Below the pieces are notes generated by a model. The model made no database searches and was not told the origin of the DNA. It saw only the letters and a list, made by a program, of their open reading frames with translations. From the NCBI GenBank assembly GCA_913061285.1, contig CAJXVR010000043.1:1-32225 (forward strand): DNA of 32,225 bases, given 5' to 3'. The position numbers were made by a program, and so were the translations under genes. This DNA comes from an uncultured Verrucomicrobiota bacterium. Lineage in GTDB: Bacteria > Verrucomicrobiota > Verrucomicrobiia > Limisphaerales > AAA164-E04. Below, piece by piece: positions 22,601 to 30,947 of the stretch; position 1 is the first letter of the stretch; each line of letters opens with the position of its first letter.

Positions 22601-24871
22601 CGCGAATCGCTAGTCCGCCCGACGAATTTGAAAGAGTATTTTGAAGTCACAGATCGCTACCTAGCGGGACTGCCGAAAGGAATAAGCACGACGGGGACAA
22701 TGACCGAGGAAATGCTTGAATACGCGAAGGGCCCCAAATACCTGCGCATGGATTTTGGGCCGATGTTGGATTGGACCTATCAGGTTGGGCCAAACAATAT
22801 TGCCTACAAGGCGATTGCGGTGCGCCTCGATTCAGGACCAGGGGGCGTGAGCAAAGGACGAGCCTGGCAAATCTACGATCATGATACGATGCGAGTGGCA
22901 GCAGCTTGGTCGGGGACAGAGTTCATCGATTGGAAGGGCATTGCCTTCGATCAATCTCATGGGACACATGCGAGTATTGTCGGAGATATCGCTTTTACGA
23001 ATCCAGTCGGGCCCGGTTGGGCTCATCCGGTGACAGGATCGTGGGATGATCCACGTTTTCTCGGCCGAGACAGCAAGCCTTACGGCCCCCTCCCCCGTGA
23101 ATGGGTTCAGTTCAAGGGGCAATACCTTCACGGCCAAACGATCGTCATCGACTACACCGTCGGGGACGCGCGTGTTTTGGAATCCCCAGGCATGGAGAGG
23201 AGTGATGCTAATATTGTATACAGCAGAACGCTCAATGTGGGGCCATCTTCCCGGGATCTTCGAGTGAGACTCGCTCCCTCGTCCGTCTCGGCAGTCGTGG
23301 GTGGAAGCAGTGAGGCAACGGTGATTCAAGATAATGGGTTCCAGGTGCTTTCAATTCCAGCTAAGGCCACTCCGCTAAACGTGAAGGTCCTGCTCGGAAA
23401 GGTTGAGGAAAGCAAACTGGCTTTCCAAGCGATGGTGAGTGCTCCAGCCGAAGACCTGGCTCAATACTTGCATGGTGGGCCCGCGCGTTTTCCTGACATC
23501 GTCGTGACGGAAGGGAAGAACGGAGGAAATGAGAAACCATTCGAAATCGATGAAATCACCTACCCAGATGAGAACCCCTGGAATTCTTGGATGCGCATCG
23601 GTGGATTCGACTTTATGCCCGATGGAAAGCGGGCGGCTGTGGCAACATGGCTGGGTGATGTTTGGATCGTTGATGGCATTGATGGGCGGCTTTCAGAGCA
23701 CCAATGGAAACGAATCTGTACCGGCCTTTTTCAACCTCTAGGGGTCAAAGTGGTTGATGGGGACATCTATGTCACATGCCGGGATCAGATCGCCCTACTC
23801 CACGATTTCAATGGGGATGAAGAGATCGACTACATCGAATGCTTCAACTCGGACCATCAGGTGACGGAACATTTTCACGAGTTTGCCATGGGCTTGCAGC
23901 GGGATGATAAGGGAAATTTCTACTACGCGAAATCGGCCCGTCATGCGAAGCCCGCTCTCGTACCTCACCATGGCACGTTACTAAAAGTGAGCCCTGATGG
24001 GGCAAAGACCGAGATTTTGGCAGTAGGGTTTAGAGCAGCCAATGGGGTGTGTCTCAATCCTGACGGAAGTTTTATTGTGACAGATCAAGAAGGGCACTGG
24101 AATCCCAAGAATCGAATCAACTACGTCCGGAAGGGAGGTTTTTATGGAAACATGATGGGGTATCACGACGTTGTTGATGAAAGTGATAAAGCAATGGAAC
24201 AACCCCTTTGTTGGATTACCAACGCTTTTGATCGCAGTCCCGGTGAATTGTTGTGGGTGCCTCAAGATGCTGGATGGGGGGCACTGAACGGTCAGCTCTT
24301 AAATATGAGCTATGGTACGGGGCAAATCTTTCTAGTGCCGCATGAGATCGTCAACGGGCAGGCCCAAGGTGGTATGGTAAGTCTGGGTCTGGAATTCCCC
24401 ACGGGAACGATGCGGGGACGGTTTCACAGATCGAATGGCCAGCTATACAGCACCGGGATGTTTGCTTGGGCTGGAAACCGGCATCAAGACGGTGGCTTCT
24501 ATCGGATTCGGTATACCGGAAAACCAGCCTATCACATCACCCATCTTCGAGCCCTTCGCACGGGAGTTGAATTGACTTTCTCCGATCCCTTGGAGAGTCA
24601 GTCGGCCTCCGATCGAGCAAACTTTGCTATTAAGACATGGGATCTAAAGAGAACGAAGAACTACGGCTCCCGGCACTACAATGAAACCCCCTTGCGAATC
24701 GAGAGTGCTGAACTATCCAATGACCGCAAGACCCTTTTCCTCAGTCTTCCTCAGATCAGGCCAACCTGGAGCATGGAGATCAAAGTGAATGTCAAGGGTG
24801 AGAATGGCGCTCCAGTAAAACGTACGATCCACAATACGATCCACCACCTCCAGGACATGACGCTCTTTTAG
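19688..24871 (+). CDS. Giant fusion: ThuA, 3-keto-disaccharide hydrolase, LamG, cytochrome c, DUF6797, beta-propeller
   Basis: The 1727-aa exported protein has these parts. Residues 1-29: signal peptide. 32-250: ThuA-like domain (HVVIIHGEPEYGSAQTMP, LAFRTTSHGFW). 280-457: N-terminal part of a DUF1080/3-keto-disaccharide hydrolase domain (KKFRGNSGVFIDGKWEIQI, LNGVQIHD). 458-634 and 640-804: two LamG domains. 857-880: the missing last strand of DUF1080 (GGPLRLQADSSEVRFANV). 895-985: c-type cytochrome with C909-C912-H913 and likely Met953 ligand. About 1015-1200: DUF6797. 1286-1615: six-bladed-propeller dehydrogenase-like domain. 1615-1727: Ig-like end. Acidic runs (EDENDDDDEEESE, EEEEEEE) flank the LamG insertion. 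Related PVC proteins oxidise or process sugars in the periplasm; the exact substrate is unknown. It lies 81 bp after the helical-sensor gene on the same strand. Confidence 0.85.
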   Translation: MKNRPNALQAGSTAVLLIFCMLVPFVAAGDPPHVVIIHGEPEYGSAQTMPALARDLESHLGVRTTVLRSNRNERGDLPSLEVLDEADLLVLFIRFRMASDAQFERLKSWFDAGKPALAFRTTSHGFWEDKGWFVPFFGGHYKAHAPNQPGTSVVVSARQQSHPILRGVATSFHFGHGGTYNTQPLSDFVKPLLFGKTLDLPAEPVAWTAAYRPGQRLFYTSLGDKENFENASFQNLILNASAWGLGREVPKGGVLSLADSKGTDELLQNIPPAPQPSQSEATALLPEGDLEAWQHWDPSVEPRAIGLDDRANTSSGGPVYSQARWTRDQHSVIARPGFGDIMTKQHFKDGLFKIDFLIPEEPSAYPKKFRGNSGVFIDGKWEIQIVNSYGDEGVDDKYTCGAIFGVAAPTENACGKPGTWQSMEVAVQRTVQGTNLSVWLNGVQIHDQISVSRPTVYGFIEEDENDDDDEEESESFPVVIFKSRSSKLANFEKDFTCRVSFRTEDDGPIFGKARPMKDSGRSDLSLVVRKGRLVWSQGKSSIVSSRDRVDDGEWHQALIRSTKGQCTLYVDGKAQSSKNVKVNPTRSGSRLILGYVATDFPANDDGEPQRWQGEIRDFDYFPKALTSRELQRPKRRALNGNIHWEAGGGIETFQGDAARAIDMGASYTAVVRFRGEGNGPLFSKAPLTGRWAPDGKVLFVSEGHMVFDVGWVGAIEAEDVEVDDGKWHVAAVVHHQGATRLYVDGKLAGSSDNLGRPDGSNHVFKVGACSTDFPDDAPPAYPGQISHLAFRAQATPPQEIARINFGNANRGRWNVWREYEGESTPPLDYQVVMLESEAIDEEEEEEEASSGAQNLASEGGPLRLQADSSEVRFANVTVEPLGEIDHASIIRSWDDETLVRGHRVYDAICITCHGNLEKEGSLPTSRKFWEAEFKNGKDPYSLFTTLGTGYEQMPAFPFLTVQQRYDVIHYIRESLVRPTNLKEYFEVTDRYLAGLPKGISTTGTMTEEMLEYAKGPKYLRMDFGPMLDWTYQVGPNNIAYKAIAVRLDSGPGGVSKGRAWQIYDHDTMRVAAAWSGTEFIDWKGIAFDQSHGTHASIVGDIAFTNPVGPGWAHPVTGSWDDPRFLGRDSKPYGPLPREWVQFKGQYLHGQTIVIDYTVGDARVLESPGMERSDANIVYSRTLNVGPSSRDLRVRLAPSSVSAVVGGSSEATVIQDNGFQVLSIPAKATPLNVKVLLGKVEESKLAFQAMVSAPAEDLAQYLHGGPARFPDIVVTEGKNGGNEKPFEIDEITYPDENPWNSWMRIGGFDFMPDGKRAAVATWLGDVWIVDGIDGRLSEHQWKRICTGLFQPLGVKVVDGDIYVTCRDQIALLHDFNGDEEIDYIECFNSDHQVTEHFHEFAMGLQRDDKGNFYYAKSARHAKPALVPHHGTLLKVSPDGAKTEILAVGFRAANGVCLNPDGSFIVTDQEGHWNPKNRINYVRKGGFYGNMMGYHDVVDESDKAMEQPLCWITNAFDRSPGELLWVPQDAGWGALNGQLLNMSYGTGQIFLVPHEIVNGQAQGGMVSLGLEFPTGTMRGRFHRSNGQLYSTGMFAWAGNRHQDGGFYRIRYTGKPAYHITHLRALRTGVELTFSDPLESQSASDRANFAIKTWDLKRTKNYGSRHYNETPLRIESAELSNDRKTLFLSLPQIRPTWSMEIKVNVKGENGAPVKRTIHNTIHHLQDMTLF

Positions 24872-25051
24872 AATCAGCAATCTCAGTCAGTAGCCTCCTA
24901 GGCCATTTGATTGCTTAGAGCTGAGCCCGACCTCATCTGATACGAATGCGAACGATACAGACCAAGCACGGGAACCGCCTGTGCACAGAGGATCGATCCG
25001 GAGCACAATCGATCGTTTGCCTCGCTCGCATACGCCCTGCGCCCGGCTTTG
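24872..25051. other. Spacer between convergent genes
   Basis: 180 bp between the plus-strand giant gene and the minus-strand secretin-like gene. It has short GATC-rich palindromic words (GGATCGATCC) and a segment at about 24950-24990 that faintly recalls the sequence before repeat copy C (GAACGATACAG-CCAA-CAC). No terminator is evident. Confidence 0.35.
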
Positions 25052-26380
25052 TTATCTCTTGCTGGCTGAGTCTCTGGACCGGGATACGGCTCGTTCAAAA
25101 TGTTCTTCAACATCCTTACCAATATTTTCTGGAAGGAAGAATGAAGGATCATCAATGTACGGAGTAATGTAGATGACCGTTTCCACAAATCCTTCATCTC
25201 TGCTCTGCCCCTTGAAAAGGCGACCAAGAATGGGTATCCGCGAAAGCCCAGGAACACCGCTTTCTGTCGTTGATAGTTGCTTCCTAATGAGCCCTCCAAT
25301 GACAAGTGTTTCACCTGCCGTGACAAGCACATCTGTTTCGATCGTCTGACGGTCGATCGCAAACTGACCTTCGGGAGCGGGCACAAAAACGGAAACCTCA
25401 CCTTGAACTTTTAAGCCAAGTAACTTTGATCCGAGAACGTTCGGAGTAACATTCAGTATTACCCCAGCGGTTAATTTTTCCAAACGTCGAGTCGTGCCAA
25501 AATCTTCAGCGTTATTAGTCAGAATGATATTGAGCTCTTCTTGGAAGTCCAGATTGCCCGGTTCTCCACTTCGGACCGCCACATGAGGGTTCGTCACAAC
25601 TCTTGCATCCTGGTCTTCGACCAGTGCTGTCAAATTCAGTTGAAATGAAGTCGACAGATCAGTGATTGCATCGTACTTCCCCTGAAGCCCCCCAGATCCC
25701 GGCGCAAATCGAAGATCGGCCACCTTACCTTTGGTCCCGTTAACGACGTCATAGCTCCAAGCGAAGGAGTCGCCGTGAAAATACTCAACGACGAGCAACT
25801 CTAAGAAAACGTTTGGTCGCTCACAGTCAATGGTCTGAAGGAATTTCTTTCCGCGATGCACCTCTTCGGACGTTCCTCGAACGACTACTGTATTCGCGTG
25901 AGGCAGTTCAATTACCTTAACTTTCTCAAACTCCCTTAACTTTTCCCCGGCTTCGAACGCAGTCAAATGTCTCAGAGGTATCGGAATTGTTACTTCCTTA
26001 ACGTTCCGGCCGAAGAAAACATAGTTGTTGCCTTGCTGAGCAACGAGGTATCCACCGGCATCACCGACCCTTCGCACCAATTGATCGACCGAGGCATCTT
26101 CCATCACGATAGAGATGGGATCATGCAGGTCGCCTTCGACAGAGATTTGAATACCCAATGATTTTGTCAAATCAGACAACGCTTCATGGGGATGAGAATT
26201 GTCTACGATGACTTTACAGGGCGGGTCGCAAATCTGATCACCATTGGCCGATTCCGCGAAGGCAAAGATCCAAGCACAAACGATCATGCATGCTACGCCA
26301 GGCCACTCCCTTAAGATTCCGCGCAATTCATTGCTCCTTCCATAATAGATGTTCGAGAATGGGAATCTAAAAAGGGACAC
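25052..26380 (-). CDS. Short secretin-like outer-membrane protein
   Basis: The 442-aa protein has the C-terminal secretin core of GspD/PilQ-type proteins (about residues 190-400), including the diagnostic VTAGETLVIGGLIRKQ segment followed by VPGLSRIPILGRLFKG and ETVIYITPYI. Before it come an STN/N0-like domain (about 50-120, HEALSDLTKSLGIQISV) and one N1-like domain (about 128-190). Secretins form gated outer-membrane rings. This one is shorter than typical GspD, with a single N-domain repeat. Translation probably starts at a GTG (26380), giving a signal peptide ending AFAESANG. The gene follows the unknown 756-aa gene by 120 bp on the same strand. No other secretion genes are near, so it may serve a specialised export task or be a solitary paralogue. 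Confidence 0.8.
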   Translation of the reverse strand: MSLFRFPFSNIYYGRSNELRGILREWPGVACMIVCAWIFAFAESANGDQICDPPCKVIVDNSHPHEALSDLTKSLGIQISVEGDLHDPISIVMEDASVDQLVRRVGDAGGYLVAQQGNNYVFFGRNVKEVTIPIPLRHLTAFEAGEKLREFEKVKVIELPHANTVVVRGTSEEVHRGKKFLQTIDCERPNVFLELLVVEYFHGDSFAWSYDVVNGTKGKVADLRFAPGSGGLQGKYDAITDLSTSFQLNLTALVEDQDARVVTNPHVAVRSGEPGNLDFQEELNIILTNNAEDFGTTRRLEKLTAGVILNVTPNVLGSKLLGLKVQGEVSVFVPAPEGQFAIDRQTIETDVLVTAGETLVIGGLIRKQLSTTESGVPGLSRIPILGRLFKGQSRDEGFVETVIYITPYIDDPSFFLPENIGKDVEEHFERAVSRSRDSASKR

Positions 26381-26500
26381 TCAGCCACTACGACGAAGAT
26401 CCGGTCGCGCATTGGAAGAATACCAGAGAGACGTGACCAGATGACTTTATCACAGTTTCATCAGTATCAGCATTCACATTTAAGCACCTATTCTGCCGTT

Positions 26501-28771
26501 CTACTGCCGAGGCAGTTCCCTCAAAGTAAGGGCTTGCTTCTGCAGACTAAACACCACCGTCTTTCCGTCAGGAAGAATCTCTTTGGTGGGACCACCCGTT
26601 ACTTCGAAGATCGCTTTTGTTTGTTCCTCTTCCGGCCATGGCCAGGTATGCCCTGCATAGACACCTGCTTGGCTAACTTTTTGCTCAAGCTGCTCCGTCA
26701 GATCGTCCAGTTCCTCCGTTGTTGTCTCGTGAAGGATCAATTGTTTCACTCCGGATTTTGCGGAACTTATTAAAGCGGTTTTTGCATAGGCAATTACTGC
26801 GGCCTTAGCAACCTCTGTTCCCACGATTTCCGCACCTTGGATCAAGTCTTGCCCCATAGTCGTTACAAACGACTCCGCACCCGAGTAGCCAGCAGCGGTA
26901 ATCAGCATGATGCCAGCACCATAAAGTCGCGCTTCATCTTCATCCATGCCGTCTGCGATAAGTCCCGCTTCCACACCTGCTGCCGCGCCAGCGCCTACAG
27001 CCCCAAAAAACATGGCCGCTGGGACAGTTGCTGCCCCCAGAGTTAGCCCGGATAAGGCACCAGTAATGACAATACCACCTGCCATTATCAGCGGTTGCGT
27101 CGCACACTCCAGATCTGTTGGATCTGATAGCTCCGGCGACATTGAAGCCACGACTGTGAACCAAACTGAGCCTGTGTCGACAGAGAATGTTTCTCCCGCA
27201 TCGATGATTCCATGTTCTAGGCACCCCACTTGATCGATCGAAATCAGAATGGGGAAGTCAGTTTTGTTTGTAATCTGAAAACCAGGCCCCTTGGAGGGGA
27301 CAGGAATGGGCACTTCGTTCTTGAATTGGCCGGCATAGAACTCACGCAGATAATTAACCGGCCCTTCAACAATAGTGTCTTTATACCTACCCATTGGAGA
27401 AAAGTGTCCGTTAGTTAAATCAAGTTTTCCTGCCGGTCTCAATTCTTCATCCCCAAAGGTTATGCCGCTACGCGTCTTGCTCATGGCTACAAGCGGCCGC
27501 AGGCTAATTGCGTCCCTCGGCATGACTGCTATGCCTTCTAGGGTCGCGACTTGCTTCATGGTGAATGAAGGCAGTCGAGTCTTAGCGAAGGCCAGTGCAT
27601 CGACTATTTCGCCTGACCGCGGGTTCCTGACCTTCAATTCGAAACTCCCAATAGAATGCCCCGTGACCGACCGTGGTGCATATGAACCCTGTAGGACCTC
27701 GCAAGAACTAAACTCGCTACCTCCTTGAGTACATTGGTTGCGATATAGATCAATTTCAAAGCTACCCGCCTTGAGTAAGGCGCCATTCTTTTGAATTTTC
27801 CGGTTCAAGTTGATCTCTCTGTCAGTTTTGACATCGTAGCTAACTCGGCGAAATTGGCCTGATCCCGGAAAGAATTCAGGTAAAATATCATCTTCATTGC
27901 GGTTGGCTGAATCCAGCCCGACGGCCTTTTTCTTGAACAAGTCAAGAGAAACGAGAGCAATGTCTCTTTTTTCAAAGTCTCCGAGAGTCACTGACCCGCC
28001 GTCACGCCTCATCTCGATGTAGAGCTGCAATGGATTTGACATCATATCAAAATCTTCTTTCCAGGCTTGTCTGGCATTCGAGAGGCTGAAGGCTGCGAAT
28101 TTCGCCCATACCTTAACGTCATCGAACTCGCCCGGAGATTTTGAACTAGGCATACGGATATCTGGCAGACGCAAATAGGTTGTGCCTTGCTTCGTTATAG
28201 CCCGGTTTAAATTATAACCGGTGGTCGCTGGAATTTCTTTCCCTGGAGTAACACCTGTGGCCGCGTAAACGGCTTGCCTCCAACCTGAGGGCTTTCCGGT
28301 GTCGGTAAAGGGTTGGTCGAAATCGATCTGCTGTCTTTTCTTGGTCCCACTCTGAATTACCGAAAAGCCACGGACAGTAAAGGAGTTTGCGACGGCAACC
28401 TTTTCAATCTCACCGCCATCTTCAGTCGGGTTATTACCCAGTTTGCGATGCAGTTTTGCCGCTGCTAGGTCAAAAATAAGGATCTCGCTTGTTTTTTTAT
28501 TTTGTAATCGAATATCCGTTGGCGTGCGTCGTATTTCGAAATAATCACCCGTGAATTCCCTTGAAGATTCCCCCTTCCATGTCGTCGCTTCGACTTGAAC
28601 AAACTCAGCATTCCCACTTCTTGCCTTGACTTGGATATATTGTGCATTAAAGCCTGACGCGGTTGCGGCCTTACCAAATATCGGCATCAATGCGAAAGCA
28701 AAAATGGCGAGCAAAGAACTTAGTGGCAACTTGAGGGCACGGTGTTGTTTCAGAACTGGATTCTTTTTCAT
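26501..28771 (-). CDS. Secreted 756-aa protein of unknown family with hydrophobic C-terminal part
   Basis: I recognise no family. A signal peptide covers about residues 1-36 (basic start, then LSSLLAIFAFALMPIFGKAA). Residues 40-500 are mixed beta/alpha with many Lys/Arg and short repeats of FEIDLYR- and FELKVRN-like strands. Residues about 500-545 (FQITNKTDFPILISIDQVG, ETFSVDTGSVWFTVVAS) look like a beta-sandwich. About 552-600 is a long Gly/Ala-rich hydrophobic segment, a short acidic turn (DGMDEDEARL) and a second one at 606-630, which together could form a membrane-inserting hairpin as in some pore-forming proteins. Several stretches (for example near 28450) look more AT-rich than neighbouring genes. 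It lies upstream of the secretin-like gene on the same strand. Confidence 0.6.
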   Translation of the reverse strand: MKKNPVLKQHRALKLPLSSLLAIFAFALMPIFGKAATASGFNAQYIQVKARSGNAEFVQVEATTWKGESSREFTGDYFEIRRTPTDIRLQNKKTSEILIFDLAAAKLHRKLGNNPTEDGGEIEKVAVANSFTVRGFSVIQSGTKKRQQIDFDQPFTDTGKPSGWRQAVYAATGVTPGKEIPATTGYNLNRAITKQGTTYLRLPDIRMPSSKSPGEFDDVKVWAKFAAFSLSNARQAWKEDFDMMSNPLQLYIEMRRDGGSVTLGDFEKRDIALVSLDLFKKKAVGLDSANRNEDDILPEFFPGSGQFRRVSYDVKTDREINLNRKIQKNGALLKAGSFEIDLYRNQCTQGGSEFSSCEVLQGSYAPRSVTGHSIGSFELKVRNPRSGEIVDALAFAKTRLPSFTMKQVATLEGIAVMPRDAISLRPLVAMSKTRSGITFGDEELRPAGKLDLTNGHFSPMGRYKDTIVEGPVNYLREFYAGQFKNEVPIPVPSKGPGFQITNKTDFPILISIDQVGCLEHGIIDAGETFSVDTGSVWFTVVASMSPELSDPTDLECATQPLIMAGGIVITGALSGLTLGAATVPAAMFFGAVGAGAAAGVEAGLIADGMDEDEARLYGAGIMLITAAGYSGAESFVTTMGQDLIQGAEIVGTEVAKAAVIAYAKTALISSAKSGVKQLILHETTTEELDDLTEQLEQKVSQAGVYAGHTWPWPEEEQTKAIFEVTGGPTKEILPDGKTVVFSLQKQALTLRELPRQ

Positions 28772-29189
28772 ATGGCAGCAATTGTGGCTTGCAAATCGCT
28801 ACCACCGCTGCGCAGTTTCGAGTTCAGTACAACAAACCAGAAGTAATTCGTTTTCTTGTCATTTCCCACCTTATTATGGGCATTCAGTCTTACAAGGAAA
28901 AAGAACCCCACAGGCCAAGCATAGCCCCACGAGTGTCAAGAAGCTTGACTTTTCCCATTTTTCTTTCGGCGGGTTTCGTGTAAAACGGAGGGGTTGCCCC
29001 GCACGCGAACACTCAGCCCTCTCTCCTCCCCCGAAGCCCGTTGTCTTTTGCTAATGCGTCTCGAATCGCGCGTTCTTTCCAACGTGCATTCAGGTTACAA
29101 ACGAGTTCCTACGACAAGAAAGCCGGCCCACGTGAATTTCATTCAACAGGCAATCAAGCGAGCCCTCCTCCACTTGAGCGCTCCGAAAT
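28772..29189. other. Intergenic region with short hairpins
   Basis: About 420 bp between the 3' end of the esterase gene and the start of the 756-aa gene. A GTCAAG-AAG-CTTGAC hairpin at 28935-28949 followed by TTTT reads as a terminator only on the plus strand, where no gene ends. GGAGGGGTTGCCCCGCAC near 28990 and the word ATAGCCCCACGAG (28921-28933) recur in similar form near 31490-31550. Confidence 0.4.
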
Positions 29190-30482
29190 CTATTCTGAAC
29201 GATAAACTTCCGAAACGCTTCTCGGCTCAATCTTCATGAAATGAAACTCGATGAATTTCATATACTGCTCCCAATCGAACAGCTCAAATCCATGAACCCC
29301 AGAACGAACATGATATCCTATCGCACTTTCAGTAATGGGCTGATTGATTTCTGGTTGTTGAGGCGATGAAAAAGCTACCTGCTGCTCGTACAATTCAAAG
29401 GCTGGAGCAGCGTTATACGTTCCTATCCATTGTCCCTTTTGATCTGCCCATAGATCGTGGTGGGCAGTGGCCACGTAGAGCGGACGAGGCGCAATCGTTG
29501 CCAAAAGGCTATGTTGATCCACTGGCATTTCGTGCACATTCTTGGCATACGTGTTCGCATTCGGGCAAATCCATGTCGGCAGATACTTGCACATATTGTC
29601 CAGTGTTTCGCCGAATTCACGTCGCCAGATCGCATCCCCTCCATGCCCGGCTGTCGCCAGAAGAGCCATACCAAACCGTAAATCAGTCGCCGCAGCCCAC
29701 AAGGCCACCTTCCCTCCAATCGAACAACCTAGTGTTGCCACCTGGTCTTCATGAACGTTAGGGTCCGTTTCCAAATAATCCATGCCGGCTCGCAATGCGT
29801 AAGCCCAAACAGAAATCATCCCCCATTCGTTCGAATTCCTCGACTCTTGCCCGGGCTTCATGAATAGATCAATGATGCCACCAGTCACTTTCCCCTCAGG
29901 GTCTTTGTTGTCTTTTCCAATCGCTTGGTAATCGACGGTCGCGACGCCAATTCCCCGCGTCATAAGTTGGTGCAACGGAATACCATTGCGAGTACTCCCA
30001 TAGCGTTGCGAATCGTCTAGGGCCAAATTCTTGCGACGGATGTCGCTCCCATTGGCAAGCAGTATTACCGGTACTTTTCCTGGAGTCTTATTCGGCACAA
30101 ACAATACCAACGGCATGGTCACACTTCCGATCTTGTTCTGAAACGTGATTTCAACATCTTTTCGGGTACAGATCCCACCAAGTAAGGCACTGTTTTCCGC
30201 TAGTAATTTGAACGACTTTTTGATCGGACTGGAGGGCTGGGGAATTTCCCCAAACATGTTCTGTTCAAAGAACCTTATGATCTCGGGGCGCCTGGTTTTC
30301 TCCCAAGCTTCAACCGTGTTAATGACCTGTCCATCAAACGAGGTCAATACCGGCGGCAAGGTATAGTCAGGCACTTCGGATTCGTCATAATTGGCCTCAA
30401 CGAACTTTCCCTGATAGGTTTGGGCAATAGCCACGTTGAGGGAAAAACAGCTAATGACCAGTAGTTGTAGAATTCGTTTCAT
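29190..30482 (-). CDS. CE15-like (glucuronoyl esterase family) secreted hydrolase
   Basis: The 430-aa alpha/beta-hydrolase has a signal peptide (about 1-20, ending NVAIA-Q) and the layout of bacterial CE15 enzymes: GEIPQP near residue 78, VPVILLANG oxyanion region, nucleophile motif G-C-S254-I-G-G-K, HHD343LWAD, and the catalytic His397 in GVHGFELFDW. CE15 esterases cleave ester bonds between glucuronic acid on xylan and lignin alcohols, or related glucuronoyl esters. Two positions differ from the canonical set: the Arg normally after the nucleophile (GCSRxGK) is Ile255, and the acid usually found 23 residues after Ser is Thr277, leaving Asp343 as the likely third triad member. Substrate may therefore differ. 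The gene is alone, with 460 bp of non-coding DNA upstream. Confidence 0.75.
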   Translation of the reverse strand: MKRILQLLVISCFSLNVAIAQTYQGKFVEANYDESEVPDYTLPPVLTSFDGQVINTVEAWEKTRRPEIIRFFEQNMFGEIPQPSSPIKKSFKLLAENSALLGGICTRKDVEITFQNKIGSVTMPLVLFVPNKTPGKVPVILLANGSDIRRKNLALDDSQRYGSTRNGIPLHQLMTRGIGVATVDYQAIGKDNKDPEGKVTGGIIDLFMKPGQESRNSNEWGMISVWAYALRAGMDYLETDPNVHEDQVATLGCSIGGKVALWAAATDLRFGMALLATAGHGGDAIWRREFGETLDNMCKYLPTWICPNANTYAKNVHEMPVDQHSLLATIAPRPLYVATAHHDLWADQKGQWIGTYNAAPAFELYEQQVAFSSPQQPEINQPITESAIGYHVRSGVHGFELFDWEQYMKFIEFHFMKIEPRSVSEVYRSE

Positions 30483-30947
30483 TCAAAAGAATAGATCTCG
30501 TCGAGTTTTTTCGGGCGCGACCTTTTTTTACCGAGGCAAAAGGGGGTGAGGTCGGACCGAAATATCGCATCAGGTGTAGTGCGGGGTCAAGAATGAGTGA
30601 CTACATCCTGCAACGCCGCGACGGTCGAAACACTTTTTCAACAATACACAGAGTCGATCACATCCCAAGCATTCACACACAAGACCGCACGGAATTGAAA
30701 GCGGCACGAAACGATTGTCACCGTGGCTGCTCAGGTTCGCCGAAAGCAACGGCTCGGACACAGGACTCACGCCCGTCCGTTTCCCCGCAATCCAAAACGA
30801 TCTGCTCAAGAACTTAACGCCACGTTTCATCGAAGGGTCTTGATTTCGCTTGTCAGTTCCGGTCGAGTTGGCAGGCTTAGCCCAAGGTCTCATCGACGTG
30901 CTTCATGGAGCGATTCACCGCGGGAAGAAGCACCACCCAAAAGCACT
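30483..30947. other. Intergenic region upstream of esterase and VF530 genes
   Basis: About 465 bp with no supported gene. It should hold the promoters of the divergent esterase and VF530-type genes, but no convincing hexamer pair was found. An imperfect inverted repeat CGGAC...GTCCG (30755-30779) lies in a stretch that may be a decayed intergenic repeat. Confidence 0.4.

Noticed and set aside
24905..24995. Possible fourth copy of the dispersed repeat
   Set aside because: Only about 40 bases (GAACGATACAG-CCAA-CAC-x-CCGCC) resemble the sequence just before copy C; the following blocks do not line up.
28935..28953. GTCAAG-AAG-CTTGAC hairpin followed by TTTT as an intrinsic terminator
   Set aside because: It reads as a terminator only on the plus strand, where no gene ends; the T-run is short and both flanking genes are on the minus strand.
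30755..30779. CGGAC...GTCCG inverted repeat as a regulatory site
   Set aside because: Only 5-bp arms with a 15-base centre, within possibly decayed repeat sequence; too weak to call.
30723..30947. 75-codon upstream extension of the VF530-type reading frame
   Set aside because: The extension is Arg/Ser-rich and lies outside the family's conserved length; the family signature begins after the ATG at 30948.
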